Notes under the pieces: generated by a model | Seen by the model: the letters and a program-made list of their open reading frames with translations, nothing else | Database searches by the model: none | What the model was told of the DNA's origin: nothing | Part shown: in pieces, positions 34,955 through 43,906 of the stretch | Layout: every line of letters starts with the position of its first letter | Numbering within the stretch: position 1 is the first letter of the stretch | Made by a program: the position numbers and the translations under genes | Source of the DNA: Candidatus Poribacteria bacterium | Lineage (GTDB): Bacteria > Poribacteria > WGA-4E > WGA-3G | Direction: 5' to 3' | DNA: 64,000 nt | Assembly: GCA_022828145.1 (NCBI GenBank) | Contig: JAJEJA010000095.1 | Location: 38,410-102,409, forward strand

Positions 34955-37456
34955 TTACTCCTTTGATAACTGCCCTAAATCTGAAATTAAAAAAATACCA
35001 TTTTCCTGTTTTACTTCTTTAACAGTTAATAACTGCAAAGCATCATGGAAATCATTGAACGTAATTCCCAATTTCGGATCAATGAAATCATCAATTTGAC
35101 CTGGAGAGGTTGCAACAGCATCCTGTTGTAGCCACTGATTTAAACGACGCGAAAGCGCGATATGAATTCCCCGCAAACGGGTAGCCGCGCGACCAATCTC
35201 TTGATAATACTGTTGAGTAAAGGGCATGCTCAAGATTTCAGCAATTCGCTTTAAGTCCAATATATTCTGTGGACACAGCACGCCCCCATCAATCCAAAAC
35301 TGAATGGCCTGTGGAGTCTGAAGTTGACTTCCGTGTTGTTGCATCTGATTTAAAATTTCCTTTGGGCCGAGATTAGATATACTTGCACCTTCCGTTATTT
35401 CTTCTTGCCATTTTTGGATCAGATTTACATAGAGGGCAATAGAGGGGTGGGTATGGACACGCGACATGATAAGTTCATAAAGATTCTGCCTATTTTGCCC
35501 ATGAATAAACATAACCACGTCATTGACACGAACTGAACGCACACTACGTTCATCAAGATACCTATCTGTGTCCGTTTTTGAAACGAGTTGGACTGTAGCG
35601 TTTTGTGGAAACCGAACATGAAAACCTTCATGAAATACAAGATGAGTTACCTGATCGGTGGTAATAGCATTATATGTTGTTATTTGGGTATTCTCGGATG
35701 TTTGATCCAATAAAACCTGTTCTTCAGTCGGTACATTATCGCCGGGACGCATCAACCAAGCAATTTCATCAACATGATTTGGAATACGGAATAATTCTTT
35801 ATTTTCTGGTAAAATGACCTCTTCACTCTCTTCAACTATCCACTGCCGCGGTGTTGTGATAACAACGCGTTGCGCTGTACAGTTATTATCTCTGATCGAT
35901 AATTGCTGTATACCAGAGTTAAGTGCTGATAGTGCTTTTATGTTATCAGGATGCTCGTTATCGATTGCTTTATTCCATTGATTGATGGTGTACTGTAGTG
36001 CCTTAGTTTGGTGTTGATACACCAAAACATCTAGTAAACCACAACGGAGTAATGCTGCGTACTTTGTATCTTGATAAGGAATTCCAATCAAAAGTGGATA
36101 CCACAACTTCTCTATAGGGGGCATATCGCTGTCACCAGATTCCGTTGATAAATGCCGATACTCACGCATTCGCTGCCACTGGTTAAATCGTCTAAGACTA
36201 ACTAACCAGACATTGATTGATGCAAGATCCTCGGTCGAAAAATTATGATATGCTAGAAGAGCTAATGCAAATAACTTTTTACGAGCCTCACTTGGAAAAA
36301 CCAGTAGGCGAACGCTGTCTTCCTCTAACTCGGGGAAGCAAAAATTGCATAAGGTCTGCCACAAAGGCGGTTCTTTCATGGATTGAAGTTCGTCGTGGAT
36401 TTGATTTAATGTCTCACAAGCCATATATAAAGAGGCACCAAGTGGAGAATTGTCGTTTTGCAGAACTTCAACGAAATGTTGTGCTGTTTCTTGAGAATCT
36501 GAAAGCGAATAAATTCCGTAAAGTCTTTGACTTTCAGATTCATAAAATTTATAGGGCACGTTTAGCTGTTCCAAACTATTTGCATACTGTCGAACAATTT
36601 TCAACGAATCTGAGGCAAACTTTCCGTTTGCGTTTTTTGACTGTTTATAAAGGTTTTGATAAACACGTTGATATTGCTCAGAGTGTGCCTCAACGGTTTC
36701 ACCCTTTAGTATCAAAGGCTGAATAGAGATATCGCTATCCTGGTTATCGCTATCAGGAGTTATGGCATATGTTGTGTAGGGCCATCGAAAAACTTGCCAG
36801 TTAGCGTCTTCACATTGTTGAATTGCCTTTGAGAGAGGATTTTGGATGCAGGCAACTGCGGATACATATTTTTGCTGAAGCATTTCCAAACATAAAGGAA
36901 ACCACTTTAACCGTTCACCATTGCCAAGATCTATGAAACACCAAGTTGGAAGGTATGTATCAAGAATATTTCCTGGATCTGTTGGCATGTTGGAAAAAAT
37001 GACATAGGGTAGACTATTTTGAAAACCATGTCTCGGCAAATTAGAACCGAAAGTTTTCTTTAAGTCGATCTGACTGAAAATTTCTTTAAGGCAGAATTCA
37101 CCGCAGTACGTCTTTGACAAATGGTCGCGAATGCTCGCCATCAAACCAAAATAAACCACATTTTGGAAATCATTATTAGGATTAATATTGTTGAATGCTT
37201 GTCGCAGCAAAAGGGTTGCAAATAATATTGGAATGCGATGAGGCAATTCATCAGGCAAAACAATAAGTATAGGTTTTTGTTCGTTATGGGCGGAGCATAT
37301 CAATTGAGCACAGTACTTATCTATATCATCAAGTCTAAAGTGGCCATCATCATATTTCAGACGTTTGTTTCCCCATACTTGACTGAAAAAAGTGTCTTGA
37401 CTGGAATCAAACTCATTAAGTATTGTGTATATATGCTGCCAATAATTAGTGGACAT
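34955..37456 (-). CDS. drmE: DrmE-like DISARM protein
   Basis: An 833-residue protein with no enzyme motif I can identify. The class 2 DISARM protein DrmE is of comparable size, and its gene precedes drmA directly, as here. The N-terminal half has alternating hydrophobic strands and helices (PILIVLPDELPHRIPILFATLLLRQ, NVVYFGLMASIRDHL), hinting at an inactive helicase- or nucleotidyl-like fold. No Walker A is visible. The call rests mostly on position and size, supported by the three unmistakable partners downstream. It begins 29 bp after the stop of the GNAT-ABC gene. Confidence 0.6.
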   Translation of the reverse strand: MSTNYWQHIYTILNEFDSSQDTFFSQVWGNKRLKYDDGHFRLDDIDKYCAQLICSAHNEQKPILIVLPDELPHRIPILFATLLLRQAFNNINPNNDFQNVVYFGLMASIRDHLSKTYCGEFCLKEIFSQIDLKKTFGSNLPRHGFQNSLPYVIFSNMPTDPGNILDTYLPTWCFIDLGNGERLKWFPLCLEMLQQKYVSAVACIQNPLSKAIQQCEDANWQVFRWPYTTYAITPDSDNQDSDISIQPLILKGETVEAHSEQYQRVYQNLYKQSKNANGKFASDSLKIVRQYANSLEQLNVPYKFYESESQRLYGIYSLSDSQETAQHFVEVLQNDNSPLGASLYMACETLNQIHDELQSMKEPPLWQTLCNFCFPELEEDSVRLLVFPSEARKKLFALALLAYHNFSTEDLASINVWLVSLRRFNQWQRMREYRHLSTESGDSDMPPIEKLWYPLLIGIPYQDTKYAALLRCGLLDVLVYQHQTKALQYTINQWNKAIDNEHPDNIKALSALNSGIQQLSIRDNNCTAQRVVITTPRQWIVEESEEVILPENKELFRIPNHVDEIAWLMRPGDNVPTEEQVLLDQTSENTQITTYNAITTDQVTHLVFHEGFHVRFPQNATVQLVSKTDTDRYLDERSVRSVRVNDVVMFIHGQNRQNLYELIMSRVHTHPSIALYVNLIQKWQEEITEGASISNLGPKEILNQMQQHGSQLQTPQAIQFWIDGGVLCPQNILDLKRIAEILSMPFTQQYYQEIGRAATRLRGIHIALSRRLNQWLQQDAVATSPGQIDDFIDPKLGITFNDFHDALQLLTVKEVKQENGIFLISDLGQLSKE

Positions 37457-37485
37457 ACTGAATACCGTAAGGATTAATAACTTGA

Positions 37486-39297
37486 CTATATGTTCTTGTT
37501 AAAACGTTGAAATTCTTCAAATGAGAAGGCATTATACTTTGTCATACCCTGAAGTAATAATACATGGTCGGGACGAAGTGTGTCCAAGAACTGTTCATAA
37601 TCTGCTGAACACACAACTACAGTTGCCTTGTATTTTTCTGCTACGGTTCTCAATTTCTTTGCTACAAGTTTTGTTGTTATCGGGTCTAAACTCTCGCAAA
37701 ATTCATCAATTAACCATAAATTGCAGTTCATGGAAAAAAGAAATGCCAACATAGCACGATATTTTTGCCCCGTACTTAATTCTTGAAATGGTTTAACATA
37801 AAGGTAGGCTTCAGAAAGTCCAACCGAATTCATCAATTCAATTCCTCGATTAACATTGCCTTCACCTAAAACATCTATCAATGGTTTCTTTGAACGGATT
37901 GGAGATAATGTTCCGATTGTTGCATTTTTAGGTATATCTATATTTCCACTCGTTGGTTGAATTTTCTGGCTTAACAATTGTAGAACAGTACTCTTACCTG
38001 TTCCCGACAATCCTGTGATAAGGCAAATGGATTCTGGATTAATTGAGAAATTTAAAGATTGAAAAATTGTATGTTCAAAAGAATCTAATGATGTTCCAAA
38101 TGCAGTTTCCACTTGATTAGTTAGTTTAGTACGCGGAACTTGTTTAAGAAATTTTACTTCTACCTCATTAAGGACAAGTGACGACTTTATTGGTTCCATT
38201 ACCTCAAAACTACTTTTTTTATTTGTAATGAGTTCAAGATCACGAAGCCTATTTTGAATGAATTTTTCTGCCTCAGGATGAAGTCCTTTAACATATACTG
38301 GTTTTGGATAAGAAATGACACTTTTGAACTTTGCATCTCCTTTGAGTGTTGGCTTTCGGATTTGCTGTTTTAAGTCATCTAAGGCTTGTTCATGATTCTT
38401 GCTTGGATCCGAATCAATTAGTGCTCGAAATTGCGAACGCTTAATATCAACGATTCCACATGAATCATTAGGAAGAATTTTCTTTTTTTCGTAGCGCTCA
38501 AGATGTTTAATAAAATAGGAAAAGTCTTCAACAATCCGATGTCCATTTCCCTCTGTTTCTCCAATATAAACCATACCGGCATTTTCAGCGAAAGGAACAT
38601 AACGAAGCATATCTGCACAAATCTCAAGAACATAAGGTTGGCAACCTCCGCTCTGCCAATGAGTTTTGGCAAATTGGATTGAATGTTTGACAAGTATTTG
38701 TCCAATACCTGTTCCTCGAAGTTCAGGATGAACGACACATCGAGCAATACGAACAAATAATGAAATATGATTCTTTGAGGTTTCTTGATCCCATTGATTC
38801 CAACTTGTGCCATTGAGTTTGAAATTTGTATTAAAAAGTTCATGACGAGGTTTTGAAACCAAAAATGGTGTTGCTAATTCAATATATCCTACAACAGAGG
38901 GTAAATAAGGATGGGAGACACATATTACTAATGGAGCATGTCTACCGAAGAGTGATTTGCCACGATAATGATGAAATTGCAAATGACAAAATGCTTCATA
39001 CTCTTCAGGTTCGGTGATTTCCTTAACAATAGCAGGAATAGTTAAATCCCCAAGTTGCACCATTTCTTCTTCTGAATAAGAAGGAAGAATCTGTGCCTTT
39101 TCATTTTCATTTTTACACTTGACATAAACTTTATCCTCAATAAATTCAATCATGTCCCCAATTTTTACACATGCTGATCGAGGAATCTGAAGTACATTAG
39201 TTTCTTCAGAACCATCTGGTAGGTAAATAAGTGACTTCATAGGAGGACGTTTAGAGTAAGTTGTTCTAATTACTCTAGCAGCTCTATTTGTAGTCAT
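37486..39297 (-). CDS. Fusion of GNAT acetyltransferase and ABC ATPase (COG2401-like)
   Basis: A 603-residue two-domain protein. The N-terminal third is a beta-rich region. The GNAT domain (about 130-300) has RCVVHPELRGTGIGQILVKHSIQFA, the acetyl-CoA motif A. The C-terminal half is an ABC-type ATPase: Walker A GLSGTGKSTVLQLL (about 438), signature ELSTGQKYRAMLAFL (about 514), Walker B LWLIDEFCESLD (about 536). There are no membrane segments, so it is not a transporter. The ATG at 39297 has GGAGG 5 nt ahead. It heads the DISARM-like operon, 29 bp before drmE. A role in sensing or regulation is inference. Confidence 0.82.
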   Translation of the reverse strand: MTTNRAARVIRTTYSKRPPMKSLIYLPDGSEETNVLQIPRSACVKIGDMIEFIEDKVYVKCKNENEKAQILPSYSEEEMVQLGDLTIPAIVKEITEPEEYEAFCHLQFHHYRGKSLFGRHAPLVICVSHPYLPSVVGYIELATPFLVSKPRHELFNTNFKLNGTSWNQWDQETSKNHISLFVRIARCVVHPELRGTGIGQILVKHSIQFAKTHWQSGGCQPYVLEICADMLRYVPFAENAGMVYIGETEGNGHRIVEDFSYFIKHLERYEKKKILPNDSCGIVDIKRSQFRALIDSDPSKNHEQALDDLKQQIRKPTLKGDAKFKSVISYPKPVYVKGLHPEAEKFIQNRLRDLELITNKKSSFEVMEPIKSSLVLNEVEVKFLKQVPRTKLTNQVETAFGTSLDSFEHTIFQSLNFSINPESICLITGLSGTGKSTVLQLLSQKIQPTSGNIDIPKNATIGTLSPIRSKKPLIDVLGEGNVNRGIELMNSVGLSEAYLYVKPFQELSTGQKYRAMLAFLFSMNCNLWLIDEFCESLDPITTKLVAKKLRTVAEKYKATVVVCSADYEQFLDTLRPDHVLLLQGMTKYNAFSFEEFQRFNKNI

Positions 39298-39318
39298 AGT
39301 AACCTCCATCAATATAAG

Positions 39319-39357
39319 CATAGCATTAAAGCGAAAAAATGTAAATTAAATTACATT
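39319..39357 (-). promoter_or_regulatory. Candidate promoter and operator of the defence operon
   Basis: On the minus strand, TTACAT-16 bp-TATGCT lies just upstream of the GNAT-ABC start. The TTACAT is the arm of a 20-bp palindrome, AATGTAA (39338-39344), ATTAAA, TTACATT (39351-39357). A palindrome over a -35 element is a classical repressor site; no regulator gene with known specificity adjoins. Confidence 0.4.
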
Positions 39358-39425
39358 AACTCCCTCTACAAAACTAATTATCGTAGTTCCAAGTAGTCAG
39401 AAACATATTCATTTCCTACAAATCA

Positions 39426-39590
39426 TCATAAAAATCTATTGGTTTGCTTCTCAATTAATTTATCTATTGGGATATGACCTAAACACCCTTCATACGGATC
39501 TCCTAAAATATCATAACGGGGAAGAAATAAAGTCTTTGTAGAGAGCAAGTCTTTATACTTGTTTATATCCATATACCTTGTTAATTTCAT
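39426..39590 (-). pseudogene. DUF2971-like N-terminal fragment (54 codons)
   Basis: A short frame from ATG at 39590 to TGA at 39426. The peptide TRYMDINKYKDLLSTKTLFL followed by DILGDPYEGCLG matches the start of DUF2971 proteins, which open with RYM-x-F and a GDPFEG signature. Intact members are about 250 residues, so this is a truncated relic or a very short variant. No continuation was found downstream. It lies in the 348-bp gap between the GNAT-ABC gene and the 179-residue unknown gene. Confidence 0.5.
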
Positions 39591-39645
39591 CTACAAATTC
39601 CATTTTTCAGATATTACTAAAAAAGCCCGATTCTCCATCTTTTAT

Positions 39646-40185
39646 TCACATTGAACTGGATTCTGAGAGAAGATCACCATCTTTAGTCGCTTTATCGTCT
39701 CGGTTAACCTTTGTGACATGACTCCGTAAACATTTATGATAATTAGGTTGGGCAAAAATGTTAAATTGTATTGTTAATTCATTTCCTTCAGCAAAATACC
39801 ATATATCCTCATCGTTCATATTAAGTTCCATTTCCATTCCTTCCATAATATCAATTCCTAATTTGTCCCCTTTACGATCAGGATAGGTAATTCGTACATT
39901 CTTATGCGGTATAAACAAAAATAAACCAAAACCTCTGATATTTACAAAAGTAAATCTCTCTGCACCGGCAAGCGCTTGAACTTTGAATTGATCACCAGTA
40001 GATTCACTTAATTTCTGGGCAATAACGCCTGCTGTGCTAATATCACATTTAGCATCAGTTGATACTTTTACCATCAACATTTTTTTTATTCGTGCAGAAG
40101 TTAGTTGATCATACTCAAGTCCTGGAAAATCCTGTAGTATTAGATTAAGTTTCTGAACAAGTTCTTGATTTTCTGATAAATTCAT
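39646..40185 (-). CDS. Hypothetical protein, 179 residues, at the island edge
   Basis: Not recognised. It is soluble, with no signal peptide. The middle part is beta-rich (RFTFVNIRGFGLFLFIPHKNVRITYP) and is followed by an acidic stretch (MEGMEMELNMNDEDIWYF). The N-terminal helix is hydrophilic (NLSENQELVQKLNLI). The C-terminal 20 residues are polar and low in complexity. A strong ribosome binding site, GGGAGGA, precedes the ATG. It is transcribed in the same direction as the defence operon, beyond the DUF2971 fragment, and convergent with nothing. It could be a small accessory of the defence locus or an unrelated gene at its border. Confidence 0.6.
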   Translation of the reverse strand: MNLSENQELVQKLNLILQDFPGLEYDQLTSARIKKMLMVKVSTDAKCDISTAGVIAQKLSESTGDQFKVQALAGAERFTFVNIRGFGLFLFIPHKNVRITYPDRKGDKLGIDIMEGMEMELNMNDEDIWYFAEGNELTIQFNIFAQPNYHKCLRSHVTKVNRDDKATKDGDLLSESSSM

Positions 40186-40236
40186 ACTAAATTCCTCCCA
40201 ATTATCCTATATAGTCTCAACCATTAACAGACATCT

Positions 40237-41682
40237 TCAATCGGTTGACAAGACCTGTGCCAGAATCTGATTTACGAGTTGCGGATTTGCTTTGCCTCGT
40301 GTTGCTTTCATGACCTGTCCAACAAGAAACCCGATGGCTTTCTTCGTACCATCACGCACATCTTGAGCAGGACCAGGGTTTTCTTCTATGACCTGTAAAA
40401 CAATTGCCTCAATTTCGGAAGTATCGGTAATCTGCGACAACCCTTTTTCTTCAACAATCTGTTTCGGCATTTTACCTGTTTCAAATGCATCGTCTAACAC
40501 AGATTTGGCGATCTTTCCGCTGATGGTATTGTTGTTTATCAACACGATAAGTTCACTGAGATGTGATGGTGTGACTTTAGAATCTATCAGTTCTATCTCT
40601 GCCGTATTGAGTAAACGTGATAGGTCTCCCATAATCCAATTAGCACAGATTGTGGGTTCATCGCTGAGTTTGGCTGCTTCTTCAAAGAAGTCTGCTATTT
40701 GTCTGGTGGCTGTTAGATATTCAGCGTTGGCAGGTGAGATTTCGTAGTCCTCAATAAAACGTGTGCGACGTGATGCTGGAAGTTCAGGGAGTGACGGTTT
40801 TATTTCTCCAATCCATTGATCATCTATCTGTACGTGGACGAGATCCGGTTCCGGAAAGTAGCGATAGTCATCCGCTTCTTCTTTTCCTCGCATTGCCACC
40901 GTCTTTCCTGTATTGGCGTCAAACAGAAGGGTTTCCTGTACGACTTCCCCGCCTGAATCGAGGATACGCGCTTGTCGTTTTACTTCGTATTCCATAGCAA
41001 CGAGTAGTTCCTGAAACGAATTCTTATTCTTTATCTCTGTGCGAGTACCTAATTCCTCACTTCCACGAGGACGCAGCGAGATATTCGGTTCACACCGAAG
41101 ACTACCCTCTTCCATGTTACAATCACTTACCTCAATGTACTCTAATATCTCTTTGACAGCGCGGCAGTATGCGATCGCTTCCTCAGGTGAATGTATTTCA
41201 GGTTCACTTACGATTTCCATGAGTGGAACACCTGCCCGATTAAAATCCATAAAACTACGGGTTGGGTCCCCTGTGACTTCAGCATGGATAGACTTACCAG
41301 CATCTTCTTCCAGATGTATCCTTCGAAGTGCAACTGTTTTTGTTTCTCCATCCATAGTATAAGTAACCGCACCATTTCTGCACAAGGGTAGGTCGTATTG
41401 TGAGATCTGATAATTCTTTGGAAGATCCGGATAGAAATAGTTTTTCCTATCAAATTTGCTATAAGTAGTGATTTCACAATTCATCGCTAAACCGGCGCGA
41501 ACAGCAAACTCTAACGCGCGTTGATTGATAACAGGTAGTGTTCCGGGCATTCCCAGACAGATGGGACACGTGCAGTCGTTGGCAGACGCACCAAATGTAT
41601 AGGCACAGTTACAGAACAACTTGCTTTCTGTACATAATTCAACGTGTATTTCTAAACCGATGACTATTTCGTATTTTTCCAT
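40237..41682 (-). CDS. gatB: Aspartyl/glutamyl-tRNA(Asn/Gln) amidotransferase subunit B
   Basis: Part of the GatCAB complex that turns Glu-tRNA(Gln) and Asp-tRNA(Asn) into the amidated forms. The ATG at 41682 starts the conserved MEKYEIVIGLEIHVEL; the 25 extra codons upstream are not conserved. Visible blocks are FCNCAYTFGASANDCTCPICLGMPG (zinc cysteines), KFDRKNYFYPDLPKNYQISQYD, GVPLMEIVSEPEIHSPEEA, NSFQELLVAMEYE and the C-terminal YqeY-like tail ending in VNQILAQVLS. It is 481 residues, the usual length. The gatA and gatC genes are not in this window. Confidence 0.96.
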   Translation of the reverse strand: MEKYEIVIGLEIHVELCTESKLFCNCAYTFGASANDCTCPICLGMPGTLPVINQRALEFAVRAGLAMNCEITTYSKFDRKNYFYPDLPKNYQISQYDLPLCRNGAVTYTMDGETKTVALRRIHLEEDAGKSIHAEVTGDPTRSFMDFNRAGVPLMEIVSEPEIHSPEEAIAYCRAVKEILEYIEVSDCNMEEGSLRCEPNISLRPRGSEELGTRTEIKNKNSFQELLVAMEYEVKRQARILDSGGEVVQETLLFDANTGKTVAMRGKEEADDYRYFPEPDLVHVQIDDQWIGEIKPSLPELPASRRTRFIEDYEISPANAEYLTATRQIADFFEEAAKLSDEPTICANWIMGDLSRLLNTAEIELIDSKVTPSHLSELIVLINNNTISGKIAKSVLDDAFETGKMPKQIVEEKGLSQITDTSEIEAIVLQVIEENPGPAQDVRDGTKKAIGFLVGQVMKATRGKANPQLVNQILAQVLSTD

Positions 41683-41787
41683 GTATTCACTCTTACTTGA
41701 TTTGATAACAAATAGCGCGAGTATCTGCCCTGCTAACATTCTTAAAATGTCAAGCAAACATCTCGCGCTACAATTGGTTTGTTTTTC

Positions 41788-42561
41788 TTATACACCATTC
41801 TCCGAGAGTTCATTAACAACTGCTACATTTGCGAGTATTTCTTCACGAGAAGTCATACCTATTGTCATGGCATGGACGCACGGTAATCCCATGACAAATT
41901 CAATGGCTTCACGTTGTCTTTCAGCATCTTTCGCCAATTTACCCATGCCTAATACTTTCATGCCGTAGATGCCTTTGCCAGCATAAGCCATCTGCTCCAT
42001 TGTACGGATAACGTCTGCGGGGGACGCGTCCATTGAAATACCTGCGTGGTTAATACGTGCCAACACGACCTCAACCCAATCTGTCATTGCAGAAGTTTGG
42101 AATGCACCGAAATCGTGGCAGGACACACCGTGAGCTCGTATTAATCCTTGTTCTTTACATCGTGTCAGTGCTTCCATCGCATCTGGATACCGTCTTGGCC
42201 AATCGACCTGCGTAAGACAGTGGAGCAGTACAATATCTACATAATCAGAACCGATCTCTGTGAGAAAACGCTTAATATCTTCTTCAACGGATTCACGCGT
42301 CCGTGAAACTGTCTTTGTTGTAATCGTAACAGATTCACGAGGCAGTTCTTTTAAAGTTTCCTTTATATGGGGATGACTACCGTATTGATCAGCGGAATCC
42401 CAGAAAGTAACACCTTGTTCGTGAGCAAACAACAACAAGTCACGCAACGCCTCAAATCCTAAGTCCGTTTGATTGGAACGACCGTTCCATCCATTTGAAC
42501 CAGTACCAATTGAGAGGCGTGAAACTTCTAACCCAGTTTTACCAAGAGAAACAACTTCCAT
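41788..42561 (-). CDS. Aldo/keto reductase
   Basis: A 257-residue NADPH-dependent TIM-barrel reductase. The start at 42561 is supported by AAGGAG 7 nt ahead and by the family opening LGKTGLEVSRLSIGT. The catalytic Asp-Tyr pair is in FWDSADQYGSHPHIKETL, the lysine in TTKTVS, and the histidine in VDIVLLHCLTQ. It is short at the C-terminus compared with the ~310-residue family norm, ending soon after the IEFVMGLPCVHAMTIGM region. It has a divergent promoter and lies back to back with the propeller gene. The substrate is unknown. Confidence 0.9.
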   Translation of the reverse strand: MEVVSLGKTGLEVSRLSIGTGSNGWNGRSNQTDLGFEALRDLLLFAHEQGVTFWDSADQYGSHPHIKETLKELPRESVTITTKTVSRTRESVEEDIKRFLTEIGSDYVDIVLLHCLTQVDWPRRYPDAMEALTRCKEQGLIRAHGVSCHDFGAFQTSAMTDWVEVVLARINHAGISMDASPADVIRTMEQMAYAGKGIYGMKVLGMGKLAKDAERQREAIEFVMGLPCVHAMTIGMTSREEILANVAVVNELSENGV

Positions 42562-42596
42562 CACAATTCTCCTTACTGTTTGAAATATGTAAGGTA

Positions 42597-42625
42597 AGTA
42601 TAGCACAATATGTATAATCTGACAA
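42597..42625 (-). promoter_or_regulatory. Divergent promoter of the aldo/keto reductase
   Basis: On the minus strand, TTGTCA (42625-42620), 17-bp spacer, TATACT (42602-42597), about 35 bp upstream of the start at 42561. Confidence 0.65.
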
Positions 42626-42656
42626 CACATTCTTAAATCGCTACACAACATTTTAC

Positions 42657-42684
42657 TTGACATATACGACTATAGAGATATAAT
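42657..42684 (+). promoter_or_regulatory. Promoter of the propeller gene
   Basis: Consensus TTGACA (42657-42662), 16-bp spacer, TATAAT (42679-42684), 57 bp before the ATG at 42742. Confidence 0.8.
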
Positions 42685-42741
42685 AAACATATCCTTGTTA
42701 GTAGTATAGAAGTCTTTTAACTTCGGAACTTAGGAGAAGAA

Positions 42742-43869
42742 ATGTCAAAATACACAAAAGGTTCCATTCATCCCTCGGAATTGAGAGAATTTAAAGATCA
42801 AGAGACAGGTGCACACATCTATCAACTTACGAATGATGAGACGATAAACCATAACCTTTATTTTCTTACCTCGTCCTTTACACCTGATCAGAATTATCTT
42901 ATCTTTACGTCCTACCGTTCAGGTAAAGCGAACTTCTATAAACTCAGTTTTCCAGACGGTGATATTCTACAATTGACTGATGGTGACGAAATTCACGGAT
43001 ATTCTGGGGTCATATCAAAGAGTGGTGCTAAACTTTTCTATACTGAAGGTGATGCTATTAAGGAGGTTCATTTTGATACTTTTGCGGAACGTGTATTAGC
43101 GGAATTTCCTGAAGGTAGTCTCGGAGAGTGTAGCGTTAGTGCTGATGAACTATACATCGTAACCGCGATGAAACATGACGGAAAATCTCACATCACCGTA
43201 ACTGCTACAGATGGCAGTGGGGGTGAGATTATCTATACTTCCCCGGATCAAACGATTATCCATCCGCAATTTCATCCAAGAGATGCTAATCTGATTGCAT
43301 ATTCTGGCGATCCCGCTCCACGCATGTGGACGATAAGACGTGATGGGACAGGAAACCGCATGTTATACGAACACGATAATAACGAGTTCCTTGTTCATGA
43401 GACATTTCTCGGTTCACAAGACGACCTGATCGTCACACATTGGCCTTATGCGCTACGACGTATATCATTAGATTCACTTGAGATGGAGACAATTTCAGAT
43501 TTCAATGCTTGGCACATCGCGAGTAACCGTGATGGGACTAAGGTATTGTGTGACACTGTTCATCCAGATATCGGTTTACGGTTGGTTGATGTAGAAACAG
43601 GTGAACATGTTCCAATCTGCTATCCAAAGAGTTCATCAAGTGGAAGTCAATGGAAAAAGGATCGGTATGCAGTTGCTGAAGATTGGGCAGCAGCACAGCA
43701 AGCTGGAGATAGGGAAAAGTCATTAAGTTGGATGGAGATGAAGGTTGACACCGTTTATGGTCCACAGTGGACGCATCCACATCCTTCATTTAGTCCTGAT
43801 GAAACGGCAGTCGTGTATACATCTGATGTAACCGGACATTCACAAGTTTATGTGGCAGAGATTCCTTAG
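42742..43869 (+). CDS. Oligogalacturonate-lyase-like beta-propeller protein
   Basis: A 375-residue soluble protein built of TolB/PD40-type propeller blades: SFTPDQNYLIFTSYRSGKANFYKL, KLFYTEGDAIKEV, QFHPRDANLIAYSGD and SFSPDETAVVYTSDVTGHSQVY. The block IIHPQFHPRDANLIAYSGDP followed by RMWTIRRDGT resembles PL22 oligogalacturonate lyases, which bind manganese through histidines on the propeller face (H-rich positions visible). Degradation of pectin oligomers is suggested but unproven. There is no signal peptide. It has its own strong promoter and lies divergent to the aldo/keto reductase, close to sugar dehydrogenases. Confidence 0.6.
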   Translation: MSKYTKGSIHPSELREFKDQETGAHIYQLTNDETINHNLYFLTSSFTPDQNYLIFTSYRSGKANFYKLSFPDGDILQLTDGDEIHGYSGVISKSGAKLFYTEGDAIKEVHFDTFAERVLAEFPEGSLGECSVSADELYIVTAMKHDGKSHITVTATDGSGGEIIYTSPDQTIIHPQFHPRDANLIAYSGDPAPRMWTIRRDGTGNRMLYEHDNNEFLVHETFLGSQDDLIVTHWPYALRRISLDSLEMETISDFNAWHIASNRDGTKVLCDTVHPDIGLRLVDVETGEHVPICYPKSSSSGSQWKKDRYAVAEDWAAAQQAGDREKSLSWMEMKVDTVYGPQWTHPHPSFSPDETAVVYTSDVTGHSQVYVAEIP

Positions 43870-43906
43870 AAGCATATTAGAAGGAACTGAGAAACCGTAG
43901 ACGCTA

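Noticed and set aside
28966..37456. BREX or Dnd/Dpd-type system
   Set aside because: No PglZ, BrxC, DndBCDE or Dpd signature genes; helicase plus DUF1998 plus PLD fits DISARM better.
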